Positions 1 through 10,805 of a stretch of DNA of 64,000 bases are shown in pieces. How positions within the stretch are numbered: position 1 is the first letter of the stretch; the number at the start of each line of letters is the position of its first letter. A program made the translations under genes and the position numbers. This DNA comes from Thuidium tamariscinum (lineage: Eukaryota; Streptophyta; Bryopsida; Hypnales; Thuidiaceae), in NCBI GenBank assembly GCA_947034885.2, contig OX344751.2, positions 17,360,001 through 17,424,000 of the forward strand, written 5' to 3'. A model generated the notes under the pieces. It ran no database searches, was not told the origin of the DNA, and saw nothing but the letters and a program-made list of their open reading frames with translations.

Positions 1-1
1 G

Positions 2-1144
2 TGGGCAAAGTTGCACCCTTTAGAGGATGGAGAAACTTTTTGTGACTTAGGTGATTATAGTCTCATTAGTGGAGATGAACAAGTCATTCAAGTATTGCAA
101 GAGGGCTTTAGAGAAGCCCAAAAACTCTTGAGAATACTGAATATGGCCCCTTCAAGTGTAGCTAGGAAGAAAGAATGGTTTCATACTCCATGGAAGTTTG
201 AGAAAGCTGATAGTAGACACTTAGCTTTTGTGCCAAGCAAATCACTTATTGCAGGTGAAGATGGTGATTCAGAGGTCCTCCCGGAGGCTTTGCAAGTGCC
301 ACCTATAATAGATCATGAAGATCTTGGTGGGAATTCTAACCTAAACTCTGTTATTGAAGATGTTTTAGAAGATGAGCTTGTAGATGATGGTCTTGATTCT
401 CTAGCATTACTTGAAGATGAGACTCGTGATATTTTCAATGAAATGTTGGACTTTGAAGAACCACAAGTGTCTACAGTGGTTACCCTAGACCAAATTGTGC
501 CTGTAGTTGAATTTGGAGGTTGTCAAATATTTAAGTCTACTTTAGTGTCACAACTGAATGGAAATCCTTTTCTTTCCAAGGATAGGTTGACAAGGGTACG
601 TAATTCAATTTATTTTAATAATAGTGAAGATTACATTTCAGCTGCTGCTTCTACTAATACATGTCTATTGGGACTTGGTTCTGACTGTGGGTTTTTTTTC
701 TTACAACGAAGTACATTAACAAAATCCTCTGCTGTAAAGTCTGCTTTGAAAAGGAAAAGGGGGCAATGTGCACGAAATGGAGCACCTTGTAATATACTAC
801 AAGGTGTGGATGAAGGAACTTGGTGGGTTGAACGGGTTCAAAAAATGAGAAGAAGAGTTGGAACAAAGTTGGGCTTGTCTAGACAGCCTATTGACCTCAT
901 GAATAGACCTATTAGATCCACCAAGAAAGGTATTTCTTCACCCTCTGCTATGGTACTACTTAATTGGTTCAGCAAGGCCCCTGGGCATTTGAAATTTAAG
1001 TATGACCATTCAGACCACAAATGGATAGATGTTGATTCTATAATAGCAACTGTGACTTTAACATATAATGCAAGTTTTAAATTTTTTTCATTAGATGAAG
1101 AAGATGCTGCCTCTTTGAATGATTTTGTTGTTGCACAAAAATGA
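2..1144 (+). CDS. Uncharacterised protein, 3' part only (open to window edge)
   Basis: The frame is open from the left window edge to a TAA at its end and encodes about 380 residues. There is no ATG near the left end (the first in-frame codons read WAKLHPLEDGE), so the true start lies outside the window or in an upstream exon. The protein is acidic in its first half, with Asp/Glu-rich stretches around residues 85-150. It has a basic patch (KSALKRKRGQ) near residue 250 and ends in SLDEEDAASLNDFVVAQK. I recognise no catalytic motif or family. Base composition matches the AT-rich repeats to its right rather than the gene-dense core, and a decayed DNA transposase follows, so it may be an accessory open frame of a mobile element. 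That link is inference only. The long uninterrupted frame in AT-rich sequence argues that it was recently under coding constraint. Confidence 0.5.
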   Translation, partial: WAKLHPLEDGETFCDLGDYSLISGDEQVIQVLQEGFREAQKLLRILNMAPSSVARKKEWFHTPWKFEKADSRHLAFVPSKSLIAGEDGDSEVLPEALQVPPIIDHEDLGGNSNLNSVIEDVLEDELVDDGLDSLALLEDETRDIFNEMLDFEEPQVSTVVTLDQIVPVVEFGGCQIFKSTLVSQLNGNPFLSKDRLTRVRNSIYFNNSEDYISAAASTNTCLLGLGSDCGFFFLQRSTLTKSSAVKSALKRKRGQCARNGAPCNILQGVDEGTWWVERVQKMRRRVGTKLGLSRQPIDLMNRPIRSTKKGISSPSAMVLLNWFSKAPGHLKFKYDHSDHKWIDVDSIIATVTLTYNASFKFFSLDEEDAASLNDFVVAQK

Positions 1145-2859
1145 ATTCTATGTAATGTATTTTCATTTTATATCTAAGCTTAACATATAATGTATTTGTT
1201 GAAAGTATGATTCCTGAGAATGGATGAAAGAGTCACAAGTTTAAGATAAGTTAAAAATTGGAGAACTTACAATTGCTATTTTATTTAATTATTATGTTAT
1301 TAATTATTTTGTCATGCTCAATAAGTGGAATAAAGTTTTATGGTAAACATTATAGAATGTTGTGTCTACAATAGGTGTATAGTTTTGGATATAATATTTT
1401 GTTAAGCTAAGGTTTTAATGTAAGTTATCATGTAATTAACAAAAATTTCAGTTTAGAGTTTTAGAATGCTCATTGTTTATAGAGTTGAGTATTTACAATA
1501 TTACTAAAATTAGGCAAAAAAAGTGTGATGAATTAGCATGCTGCTAGTTGTTGTCTATATATGTTGGTTGTGTTATGATTACCAAGGTACAGATTATAGG
1601 TAGTCACTTCATTTGGGGATGAAGGAGATGGTAGCTTAATGAAGCTCCATAGGGAGCTTATTTTAGAGAAGAGATGGATTATTTCTTATTGGTATTGTTA
1701 TAGGCAACATCAAAGGTGTAGTGTAGATTGGAGCTTTGGAGGTGCTTTTCTTGGAATGTTAATTTCTCATTGTTGTTCATTGTTTTATTTCTAGTATTGT
1801 TGTTTTTCTTAGTTTCAACATCATAACTATATTTAATGTTTTTGTGATGTTTGTTATTCAGCATATTAGGTTATTTAAGATACATGGTATGGAATTTATA
1901 AATATTTAAAACTAATGTTTCATTTCACACTTTTATTTGTCATTTGAAATTGTATTACAATACAAGTAGTGCATTATATTTTTTTAAATGTACATGTAAG
2001 ATATTAGTTTTGTACTTTGTATTGTATATAGGTATAAAAAAATTAGACATGTAAAATTTGTATATAAGATAGCCCAACTATAAAAACCATATGAATGAAT
2101 TTATAAAAAATCATAGGGTATTAAAAATATGCGCTTGGTATCTTTATATGTAAAAATAGGATCAATTTAATTACTATAATGAAGGTAAATAGCCCCATGT
2201 TAAATACCCTGTTCATGCATGTGTATGCCTAAAATTACAAGGAGTTATCTCCCCGGGATTATGCTCAAAACTTTCACTAAAGTCATCCAAGGAATTGGTG
2301 AGAATTCAAAACAAACCATGCATGAGGAACTTATCCACAATCCTCACTACCTCTTCATCAGTCATACCCTTGATGTTTGTGAAGATGTTTTTCTTCCCTA
2401 CTATATTTTCTTGCTTCATAAACCCCCTAATCTTGGAGTACATGTCATCTACATCATTATAACCAATACTCTCCATAATTAGTTTCTCAACTGTAGAAAA
2501 TAGGCAACACCATCTTGGAATGCTTAGATGGCAATGGTGCTTTGATTGAGTTTCTGCCATGAATCCGCTTGGAAACTTGAAGTGTTGGTTGCTACACAAC
2601 AACAATAGGCCAAGAGAGTTAGTAATTTGACTTATAAAATTTTCTTTTAATTAATTAGTTTTTATGAGTAGACACTCCCATAATGCATTTTGAAAATAGA
2701 GAATGGGCCATTGGTTGTGAGAGAAAACCCGGCTAGTTTATATAGAATAATTTAAAACTTAAAGCCAATTCAAACACAAACTTGTAAATGGGATTATGCC
2801 TCCACTTTGGATGGCTCCGATTCTTCTACAATCTGATTTTGATTTTGTGAAATATAATC
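1145..2859. other. AT-rich stretch without recognisable gene
   Basis: Only short frames are present. The longest, a 99-codon minus-strand frame at 2306-2605, has no recognisable domain and no visible splice context. I see no RNA gene or clear repeat here. Confidence 0.5.
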
Positions 2860-3233
2860 TTTCTCAGACCAAGTGAAGAAGACTATTACAGATCTCGCCG
2901 AATCCTGCGATGTCACATCCATGGAGTGAATTTGCAAGATTGCCTAGAGTGTTGTGAGAAGTGTCCAACATGCAAACAAGCCAGAAAATATACCAAAGCA
3001 TTTGATTATCTATTGATTGGACCTTAGTTAGCTTTGGTTATGCAGTCATCCTTATTTTGCTGTGAGATTTTAGAGATGTGGAGAAATAATCAAATTTGGT
3101 TGGGGAAGACTATAGATGACGTTGTGGATCCCATAAAAAAACTTTTGGGATGGTTCAAAGGTCAGAATAAATCAAGACTTTTGGAACCCAGGTACAAAAT
3201 GGAAGCTACCTATGGTTTGCCGACAATGCAAAA

Positions 3234-3920
3234 GGGTGAGTTCAAGAAAGACCGAAAGGTTTTTGTACACTTTGGCCAAAGTAATCCTGCTTTTTCAGGA
3301 GTACTTTAAAAATAGAAAAACAATTTTTAAAAAATATGAGAAATGTGCTTGATGTATATTTCTTGAAGAAGAAGATATCCTATGAAGGAAAAATGTAGGA
3401 AATTTTTTGAAGTAGGTGAACTAAAAAAGTGCAAAATCTCATGAAAATACGCACTTTTACATTTTAATTTGTAAAAAATAGGAAAAGAAATTAGATTTCA
3501 CCAAAAGAATTATCTAAAAACCATCTTCAATGTTAAAAATTTGCACGCAATGGAAGTGTTGTTTGTACTCATGTAGAGGGCATAAAATAATATATTTTCA
3601 AATTTCCTTTGGTGGATTCATGATTCCATACTATGCAAATATACCATGAAATTTTGAGCTCTAAATCATTAAATTTGGGTACTCCTAACGTAGTAAAAAC
3701 CATGAAACTCCTAATTGTGACAAATTAGCTAAATTAAAAATTAATTTTAAAACTAATTTTAAATTTTTTTCAAAAATAAGGAATATGATTAACATCAAGT
3801 TAGGCATCTCCAATAAAAATTTCAAAATTATAGGATTCATGCATCAAAAGTTATTGCCAAAATCAACATTGTCACTTTGATTGTGACGTGAAATAGGACC
3901 GGTCTTTCTTGAACTCACCC
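3234..3920 (+). mobile_element. Non-autonomous TIR element (MITE), copy 1
   Basis: The 687-bp element begins GGGTGAGTTCAAGAAAGACC and ends with the exact reverse complement, giving at least 20 bp of perfect terminal inverted repeat. AAAA flanks both sides, consistent with a 4-bp target duplication, though AAAA in AT-rich DNA is weak evidence. The interior has no coding frame and is AT-rich. It matches the element at 6525-7256 along its length in the same orientation (shared blocks such as AAAAACAATTTTTAAAAAAT and TAATTTGTAAAAAATAGGAA). It interrupts the transposase coding island that ends near 3233. Confidence 0.8.
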
Positions 3921-6524
3921 AAAACATGCCATAAAGTATTCCCAAGGAAGTGTGAAGAACTATTGGATCTAAGAAATTGGGATGAAAGCTTACAAACTTA
4001 CAAATTCTTTTGCAGAAAATGTTGACATTCTATTGTTGCACCCAAACAAATGCTTCAGGTAGTACTCAATTACCTTCAATTCTCACATTCTTATGTTTAG
4101 TTATCTAGTTAGTTTAGCAATAGACCTAGTTTGTTGTCCTTTTGGATCTCAATTGTTTTAGGCATGTATAGAATTAAGACTAAGAATTCATTGATTTGTT
4201 TTCAGGGTGATCCACAAAATATTGCTCTTGTAGTCCATTGGGATGGCTTTCAAGTGACTTGCCATACAACAAGGAGCTGTTTGGGTAGTAGAGGTTCAAA
4301 TTCTAAACTGTGGGAAATATGGTAGCCTTAAAATTCTCTTTGTGTTATTCATTCCCTTACATTCAGTGGAAGAGGCTATTTTTACAAGAATTAAAGAGGC
4401 TAAGACTGTGTTTCTCCAACCCTTGGTAGATGAGTTAGAAAATTTATTTCTAACAGGTTTTAGTTCAAACTTTGCACACCCTCCTCAATTAATTAGTAGA
4501 CATCTTCATCCAAATAGAGAGCCTGTTGTTTTGAGGGTGAAGTTGATGATGTTCACCGGTGACCATCCAGTCAAAACCAAAATTGGGATGTTGAAGTCAT
4601 CCGGCAAGAATCCATGTCAAAGGTACGTATGCTACTCTTCCCTTGAGAATGGCCACTATGTGTATGGGAATAATAGGGAACAAATACTGAATCCTCCACA
4701 TCGACGTTCTTCTCATGAACTCTTTGCTACTGTGAGGAGATGGAAACGGGCACCAAGTGGACCAAAAAAAGAAGCAATATTGCAGGAAGGAGACATCTCA
4801 CGTGAATCTGTTTTGTGGAGGTTGTTCCATTTGTATGATTTTGACACATTAGAGGATTTTTGAGTTCTAAAGAGGGCCTCTAAGAAGGGTGGTTGGAAGG
4901 GTGCTTTTGTATTTAAATATTGTCCTTGAGGAAGACTATTCCCCTAAATATTGATGTACTTTTGCAAGACAATAGCTCCCATTGGGTGGGTCACGAAGAC
5001 CATGATGAAGCTTTGTCATTTAAAATTTGGGTTTAGGACATGAGGATGACACAAGTACTATCCAACCATGAACATTATATTGTACAACCATTAAGATAAT
5101 AATATAGTATTGTACATCCATTCCACTAATGGGTTCTTCTTTGACAACCATCAATATAATATTGTACTATCCAAATTTAATATTTGGTAATAGTACCTTG
5201 TGGTTTGTCATCTATTGTAGTCCTCATTTGTACTTCACACAAGATAGCAACAAGCAAGTAGGTACTTGAGCTACTAGTTTTGCTCTTCATTAAATAGGGG
5301 TGCATGTCAATCTTTGAGGGCCTTCTATTAAGCTCAAAAACCCTCTAATGTTAGTTTGGCCCTAGTTTTTGATGTCATACACATCACTAGTTTGAACCTC
5401 TTCAAAAACTATGTTGCAAAATTATTTTTTGAAATGAAGGAGGTTGGAGTGGATATAGAAGAGGTGAAACAGACATGCTTGGCCGTTTCCAAGGAACGGC
5501 CTTATGAGCTGAGACAATGGAGATGGCCAAATAGTCCTAGTGAATTTCATACAACGTATATGGCAAAAGAGAGTCAATTGTTTGTCCAATGGGTTCTTCC
5601 ACATGTTTTAAATGTGGTTCATGGTTTGATCTCATTTCAAAGACAACAATTGGGGCTTCTCTTGGTAGACATTAGCCATTACTTCTTCAATCATACTAGA
5701 GTTTATAGTTGGTCATGACAAGACATTGAAGTTATGAAAGGATTGTTTCATTCTTGGAAGGTGCTATTTAAAGAATTAGATGGATCTAATGGATCCCCTT
5801 TGGAGCGTGTAGCGAGTGAGTCTTCCTCTTTTGTTTTTACTACTTGGGACTTTTCAATTCTATCTATGTGCTTTAGAATATACTAATTGACCAAAAACCT
5901 ACTAATTGTTAAGTGTCTTTTCATGTGCAAGGGCATGTTACATTCTTGAAGATATTTTGCAGTTTAGACCAAGTGATCTTTAATGGTGTTATTCATATGA
6001 AAGGCTAGTTTCTAAATTCCATAAAATTCCAACCAACAATAAGGAGATGGAAGTATCGTACATTCAGTATTATTCACAAGAGATTTTCACGACTGTGAGG
6101 AGGCAACTTCGTGTTAATGGAGATGGTCTTTTAGGTCAGCAAAGGAATCTAATTCTAATCCACAATTTTCTTATTATTCCTGAGGGGATTCAAAGTGATG
6201 TGGAGGATCAAGTTACTTGCAAGAATTGGCATTCAAGGTGCGTAATCCAAGTCCCCAACATTAAGAAGGCCATTGAACTTTGGGATTGCATTAAAAAGAT
6301 TCCTTCAAATGCCTACCATTTAATATTTTTTTCAAAGGGCATTCTTATAGGTCAAAAAAATATCAATCTTGAAACTATGCCTTATGAGTACGAGAAATAT
6401 GTGCGGTGGTATTTGAGTGAAAAGAGGATCCTTGGAGAATGAAATGACCATGAGTGGAATTCCTGAATGAAAGAAGTGAAGCTCGTACTCCTCTCAGGAA
6501 AGCTCTACAAGTGGATGTACAATA

Positions 6525-7256
6525 GGGTCATTGCAAGAAAGACCGACCGATTTATGTAGCGTTTTCCATAGTACTGCTAAAATTTTCGGGAGTATTGTAT
6601 AATTAGAAAAACAATTTTTAAAAAATGTAAAAAAAATGTTTTATGTATATACCTCTAAGAAGAAATTACCCTAGGAAGGAAAAGTGTAGAAAAATTCTCT
6701 AAGTAGGAGAACTAAAAAAGTGCAAATTTTCATGAAAATAGGTACTTTGACATTTTAATTTGTAAAAAATAGGAAAAAGAATTTTAAAAAAACTAAAAAT
6801 TGTCAATTTGGGAGAAATTTATGATGAAGAGATTTCACCAAAATAATGATCTAAAAACCATCTTAAATGTTCAAAAGTATGTGCGCAAGGGAGGCCTGTT
6901 TGCGCACATGTAGAGGAAAGAGAATAATGATTTTTGAGATTTCCTTTGGTAGAAACATGCCTACCTAGTATGGAAATAGGCCACCAAAATTTCAGCTTTA
7001 GATCATTAATTTTGGATGCTCCCCAGTACTAAAAACCCTTAAACCGCAAAGTGTAACAAATTAGCTTAATTGAAATTTAATTATAAAATGATTTTTGAAA
7101 ATTTCTGAAAAATAAGGAATTTGATTTTTGTCATATCAGAAATCTTTAGTCAAAATTTCAAGTTAATATGGTTCATACTTTAAAAGTTATAATCAATAAC
7201 AACTCCGTCATTCAAAGTGTGACGCAAAATAGTACTGGTCTTTCTTGCAATCACCC
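6525..7256 (+). mobile_element. Non-autonomous TIR element (MITE), copy 2
   Basis: This is a 732-bp relative of the element at 3234-3920. Its ends are GGGTCATTGCAAGAAAGACC and the reverse complement of GGGTGATTGCAAGAAAGACC. AATA lies immediately outside both ends, which supports a 4-bp target-site duplication more convincingly than copy 1. The interior is non-coding. It sits just after the last long transposase island (ending 6442), and transposase-like sequence resumes to its right. Confidence 0.8.
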
Positions 7257-7830
7257 AATAGTTGTAGAGAAAGACTTGGACAGTGCCATGGCTTACAAGG
7301 CCAAAATCAGAAAGTTGTTCACTCATGATTTTGGTGGTGAGATTTGAGTTTTTTTCTATAGATTATTATTTTTATTTGCAAGATGATGATGATAGTGTAT
7401 AGGTGGATCTTGTGGATGAAATTACCGGCATGAATGTTGTATTGAATAATTGGATGTTTCCTTTTGATTACACTTGCATTCGTCCAATAGAATCAATCAT
7501 ATGCAAGTTTATGAAAGTTCCATGTCCAAGACAAATTGGAGAACAATATAGCATTGCTTAATGCAACAGAGGATTTGGAGGGACGGAACAGAATACATTT
7601 TCATATTGAAAGATAGCATCAATGGGGCTGGTTCTCAAGGTACAAAAAATTCTTCACAGATATTCTTAGTTTTCATTGGCTTCATGGACGTTTTTTTTGC
7701 AACATTCAAATTATATCTTATTAAAGATATCTTATTGTTTTTGAAAATGCTTGTGATGATCTGTGATTGTCTTGCTTTGTCAATCAGGACTTGAATTGGG
7801 GTGGAGTCTGGAATGAAGTCTAGAATGAAG

Positions 7831-8649
7831 CTGTGCAATAGTTTTTATTATCTTTTCCTAAAGTGTAGAAATAGAGAAGTGTATATGAATTCTCTGAAGC
7901 TAAAATTTTGCTCAAGGGAAAGCATTTATGTATTCCCTCTTAGACCTAATTTACCATGTGGCAAAATCATTTTCCCACTTACACATACGTGACAGGAGGG
8001 AAAAATCTTGAGGATTTCCACTTGCTGGAAGTGGAAAAGCCTCCTATCTCCCCTGTGTTTGTGAAGTGTTGTGCAACTCGATCAGCAAGTACGTGACTCT
8101 GCATTTTCCTTGGCATGGCCAGGCAAGTCTCTGGTGGAAAATTCGGGCCATACGACTGACTATCGATCAGAGTACTCATCAATCTCTGAAAGTCTAGATC
8201 GATGGAGCTTCCGGACACTTTGAATTCTATCTGTAGCCAACCTTTCCAGCCCTGACATAACTCGAGTAGTCGAAGTCAAGCAAGGTGCCAATAAAGCAGA
8301 GGACCGATAAGCTAGGCACCAGAGCTAATTGTGATGGTGGTTCATGTAGAGAAGGAAGTACCCAACTTGAATTGTACGTAGTAGATCGATGTGGGATCGT
8401 GTAAAGCTTGCCGGTACGTACCAAATTAACTTCAGGAACTTCAGGAACTTGGTTTCAGATACAATTAATTTGTCAGAGACCGATCGAGACTTCCATTGTT
8501 ATCTTGGAATCCTCAGATTGAAAACGGAACGGGATCCTTCGAATTGCGTCCACTTGACTATTGAGGTTCTCCTTCCCGATTTTCATAAATTAATCTGGCT
8601 TGAATGCGCGTACTACGTATTAATTTGCAGTATCGTCGTGTATTTCAGA
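7831..8649. other. Unique-looking spacer without recognisable gene
   Basis: Base composition becomes more balanced here than in the preceding repeats. Short frames exist on both strands (for example minus 7979-8218 and 8227-8424), but none has a recognisable domain or a convincing joint structure. It may be the flank of the secreted-protein locus. Confidence 0.4.
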
Positions 8650-9287
8650 CACAGGGAAGGTAGGAAGCTTTACCCGATGCAGCATCAGGCAAAATGCATT
8701 ATGTTTCCCACATTCTACTGTTCATGAAAGGGGAAAGTATGAATTCACTGGTTGACCATGTGGTAAAGTGTGAGTTCAACACATGAAGAGGGAAATCTTT
8801 GTATCTTTCCCATATGTTAAAACACTTCCCAAAAAAATGTGATTTTACCATGTGGTTCTTTGTTGTAGAAATTATCCCATAAGCATTGTCGTTGGTGAGA
8901 CTCTCATGAAGTATAAGAGGCAAGTCTTTCTAGAGTAATTCCACGGATTGTACTTTTGGTATGTCCAAGTAGTACATACTGTATTGTACAATGTGTTTTA
9001 TATTGTATACTTAACTATATATTGTAAGTAAATATAAGATAAAAATATATAATAAAAGAAATGTATGTTAATGTTCCCCAAGATTTTCAGACTCTTTTCT
9101 CCAATTTATGTACTACCTTCTATACTCCATTACCTCAAGGTAATCGGAACTACATTCCCATATAGTAATTGATTACCATGAGGTAATGGCCATATTTTTC
9201 CCTCCTCAGAGTTCTCTGTTTTCCAGGTAAAGTTCAGGTAAACTCTTCATTGATTCCCACGAGGGATTGGACTCTACCTTCCCTGTG
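8650..9287 (+). mobile_element. CACAGGG-ended MITE, left copy
   Basis: The 638-bp element is bounded by CACAGGGAAGGTAG at its left end and CTACCTTCCCTGTG at its right end, a 14-bp terminal inverted repeat. AGA lies immediately outside both ends, a 3-bp target-site duplication. No coding frame is present. A second copy lies in inverted orientation at 10157-10805. CAC-starting ends with 3-bp duplications are typical of CACTA (EnSpm) elements, so a CACTA-type origin is likely. A PIF/Harbinger origin also gives 3-bp duplications and is the main alternative. Confidence 0.85.
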
Positions 9288-9649
9288 AGAGTGCCAAACT
9301 TGTGGCATTCAGATAACCGAGGTTCCTGCCACGTACGTGTCAAGTGCAATCTCTTCAAATTTCTTCACTTCATATTCAACTAATAACATGATCATGGAGG
9401 CATCATGAAACTCCCAATTCGCTCTGCACGTAACTCATGAAATGTCGTACGCAAGGAGCACTAGCTCTTAATCCAAGATTCATCGATCCATGGATGCAGA
9501 GACATGCAGTACTTCAGAGCACACGATTTTTTCCCTGATGTCACCGGTTGCGCGTACGTGTTCCCAGTCCTTCATGGTTCCAAGAAGTCAACATCCTCAC
9601 AATCTGGAAACCCATGCCATCTGCACTCTCTTGCGGCTGCTGAAACTTG

Positions 9650-9656
9650 TATAAAT
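9650..9656 (+). promoter_or_regulatory. Candidate TATA box of the secreted-protein gene
   Basis: TATAAAT occurs 130 bp before the ATG of the secreted-protein gene, a normal distance for a plant promoter with a leader of about 100 nt. It lies in unique sequence between the two MITEs, so the gene appears to keep its own core promoter. Confidence 0.5.
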
Positions 9657-9785
9657 TGAGTGCCTGCTGCACTTGCATCACAGTGATTGCATCCCTTTGC
9701 CTTGAGTTCCTAGCTTCGATCGATATCAGCAGTCTGAGTCGACATAATTTCTTGTGTCTTGCGAATTATCCAGCCTTTCGTCGCC

Positions 9786-10118
9786 ATGTCGAAGATCTCC
9801 GCAAGCGGCGTGGTGGGTGTGTTGGTGCTGCTGGCGATGGTGAGCAGCAGCTTCGTCGTCGTGGAGGCGGCCAAGATCGAGACGTTCAACGACAAGAGCT
9901 GCAGCGGCGCACCCACCAACACATTCATTGTGGGCAGCAACACGTGCCAGAACTTCAACGACCAGAGCGCCGTGCTCATCAGCGAAGTGAGCAGCAACAC
10001 GCGCGTGTCCATTCACAACACAAAAGGTTGCCAAGCTGTGAGCCAAGTGGACCAAATCTACGGCCCAGGTTGTGTTGTCCAGGGCGCCACCGCGCTGAAC
10101 GCCGTCTTCATCGCTTAA
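9786..10118 (+). CDS. Small secreted cysteine-containing protein
   Basis: The intronless frame encodes 110 aa. Residues 1-28 (MSKISASGVVGVLVLLAMVS then SSFVVVEA) form a clear signal peptide with cleavage likely after VEA or VEAA. The mature protein of about 80 aa has four cysteines (DKSCSG, SNTCQN, TKGCQA, GPGCVV) and two similar halves, each hydrophobic-rich with two cysteines, ending LNAVFIA. This alternation resembles small apoplastic beta-gamma-crystallin-like or other Cys-rich secreted proteins, but that is inference and no family is assigned. I chose the ATG with GCC before it because it directly starts the signal peptide; an in-frame ATG nine codons upstream would mask it. Codons are GC-rich (many AAC, AGC, GTG), unlike the AT-rich MITEs on both sides. 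The gene has an upstream TATAAAT. Confidence 0.75.
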   Translation: MSKISASGVVGVLVLLAMVSSSFVVVEAAKIETFNDKSCSGAPTNTFIVGSNTCQNFNDQSAVLISEVSSNTRVSIHNTKGCQAVSQVDQIYGPGCVVQGATALNAVFIA

Positions 10119-10156
10119 GTAAGCAAGCTACTTAATTGATTCCATGCCTTCTGAAG

Positions 10157-10805
10157 CACAGGGAAGGTAGAGTCCAATCCCTCATGGGAAACAACGAAGC
10201 GTTTACCTGAACTTTACCCTGAAAACAGAGAACTCTGAGGAGGGAAAAATATGGCCATTACCTCATGGTAATCGATTACTATATAGGAATGTAGTTCCTC
10301 TTGGTAATAGATTACCTTGTGGTAATGGATAATGTAAGGTACATATTAAATTGTAGAAAAGAGTCTGAAAATTGTGGGGGACCATTAACATACATTTTTT
10401 TAATTATGTATTTTCATCTTATATTTAGTTACAAAGTATAGTTCACTATACAATGTAGTAAACATTGTACAATACAGGATGTACTCCTCGAACATACCGG
10501 AAGTACAAACCACAAATTTACATTAGAAAGACCTGCGTTTTATACTTCATGAGAGTCTCACCAACAACAATGCTTATGGGATAATTTCTACAACAAAGAA
10601 CCACATGGTAAAATCACATTTTTTGGGGAAGTGTTTTAACATGTGGGAAAGATACAAAGATTTCCCTCTTCATTGTTGAACTCACACTTTACCACATGGT
10701 CAACTAATGAGTTCATATTTTCCCCTTTCGTGAACAGTAGAATGTGGGAAAGACAGTGTATTTTGCCTGATGCTGCATCGGGTAAAGCTTCCTACCTTCC
10801 CTGTG
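10157..10805 (-). mobile_element. CACAGGG-ended MITE, right copy (inverted)
   Basis: The 649-bp element has ends CACAGGGAAGGTAG and CTACCTTCCCTGTG and is the reverse complement of the 8650-9287 copy, with scattered differences and small gaps. AAG lies immediately outside both ends. Because its duplication (AAG) differs from that of the left copy (AGA), the two copies are best explained as separate insertions and not as the arms of a single 2.2-kb transposon. Confidence 0.85.

Larger units (their letters stand above)
2860..7830 (+). mobile_element. Decayed tnp2/CACTA-like (Plavaka-type) DNA transposase region
   Basis: Separate coding islands on the same strand read like pieces of one large transposase. 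In order they are: LALVMQSSLFC and WRNNQIWLGK (about 3030-3230); HWDGFQ (near 4240); GDHPVKTKIGMLKSSGKNPC (4342-4863); ITSLNLF..SPSEFHTTYMAKESQLFVQW (5356-5718); and WCYSYERLVSKFHKIPTNNK (about 5984-6050) running into 6047-6442. A GDxPxxxxxG..GK..C block, an FxxWVLPH-like stretch, and a WxYxYER...PTNN block followed by E are features I associate with the tnp2/DUF4218 type of CACTA and Plavaka transposases. Stops and frame changes separate the islands, and two TIR elements (3234-3920, 6525-7256) sit inside. Further islands (MNVVLNNWMFPFDYTCIRPI near 7430) suggest that it continues to about 7.8 kb. The family placement is from memory of motifs and is not proven. Confidence 0.55.

Noticed and set aside
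2306-2605. 99-codon minus-strand frame
   Set aside because: No ATG-proximal context, domain or repeat family recognised; too little to call a gene.
9647-10135. Alternative long frames overlapping the secreted-protein gene on both strands
   Set aside because: They are Arg/His/Ala-rich by-products of the GC-rich codons; only the frame with the signal peptide makes sense.
8650-10805. Single 2.2-kb gene-capturing transposon (Pack-type) with 640-bp terminal inverted repeats
   Set aside because: Each arm has complete ends and its own distinct 3-bp duplication, and the outer flanks do not match each other.
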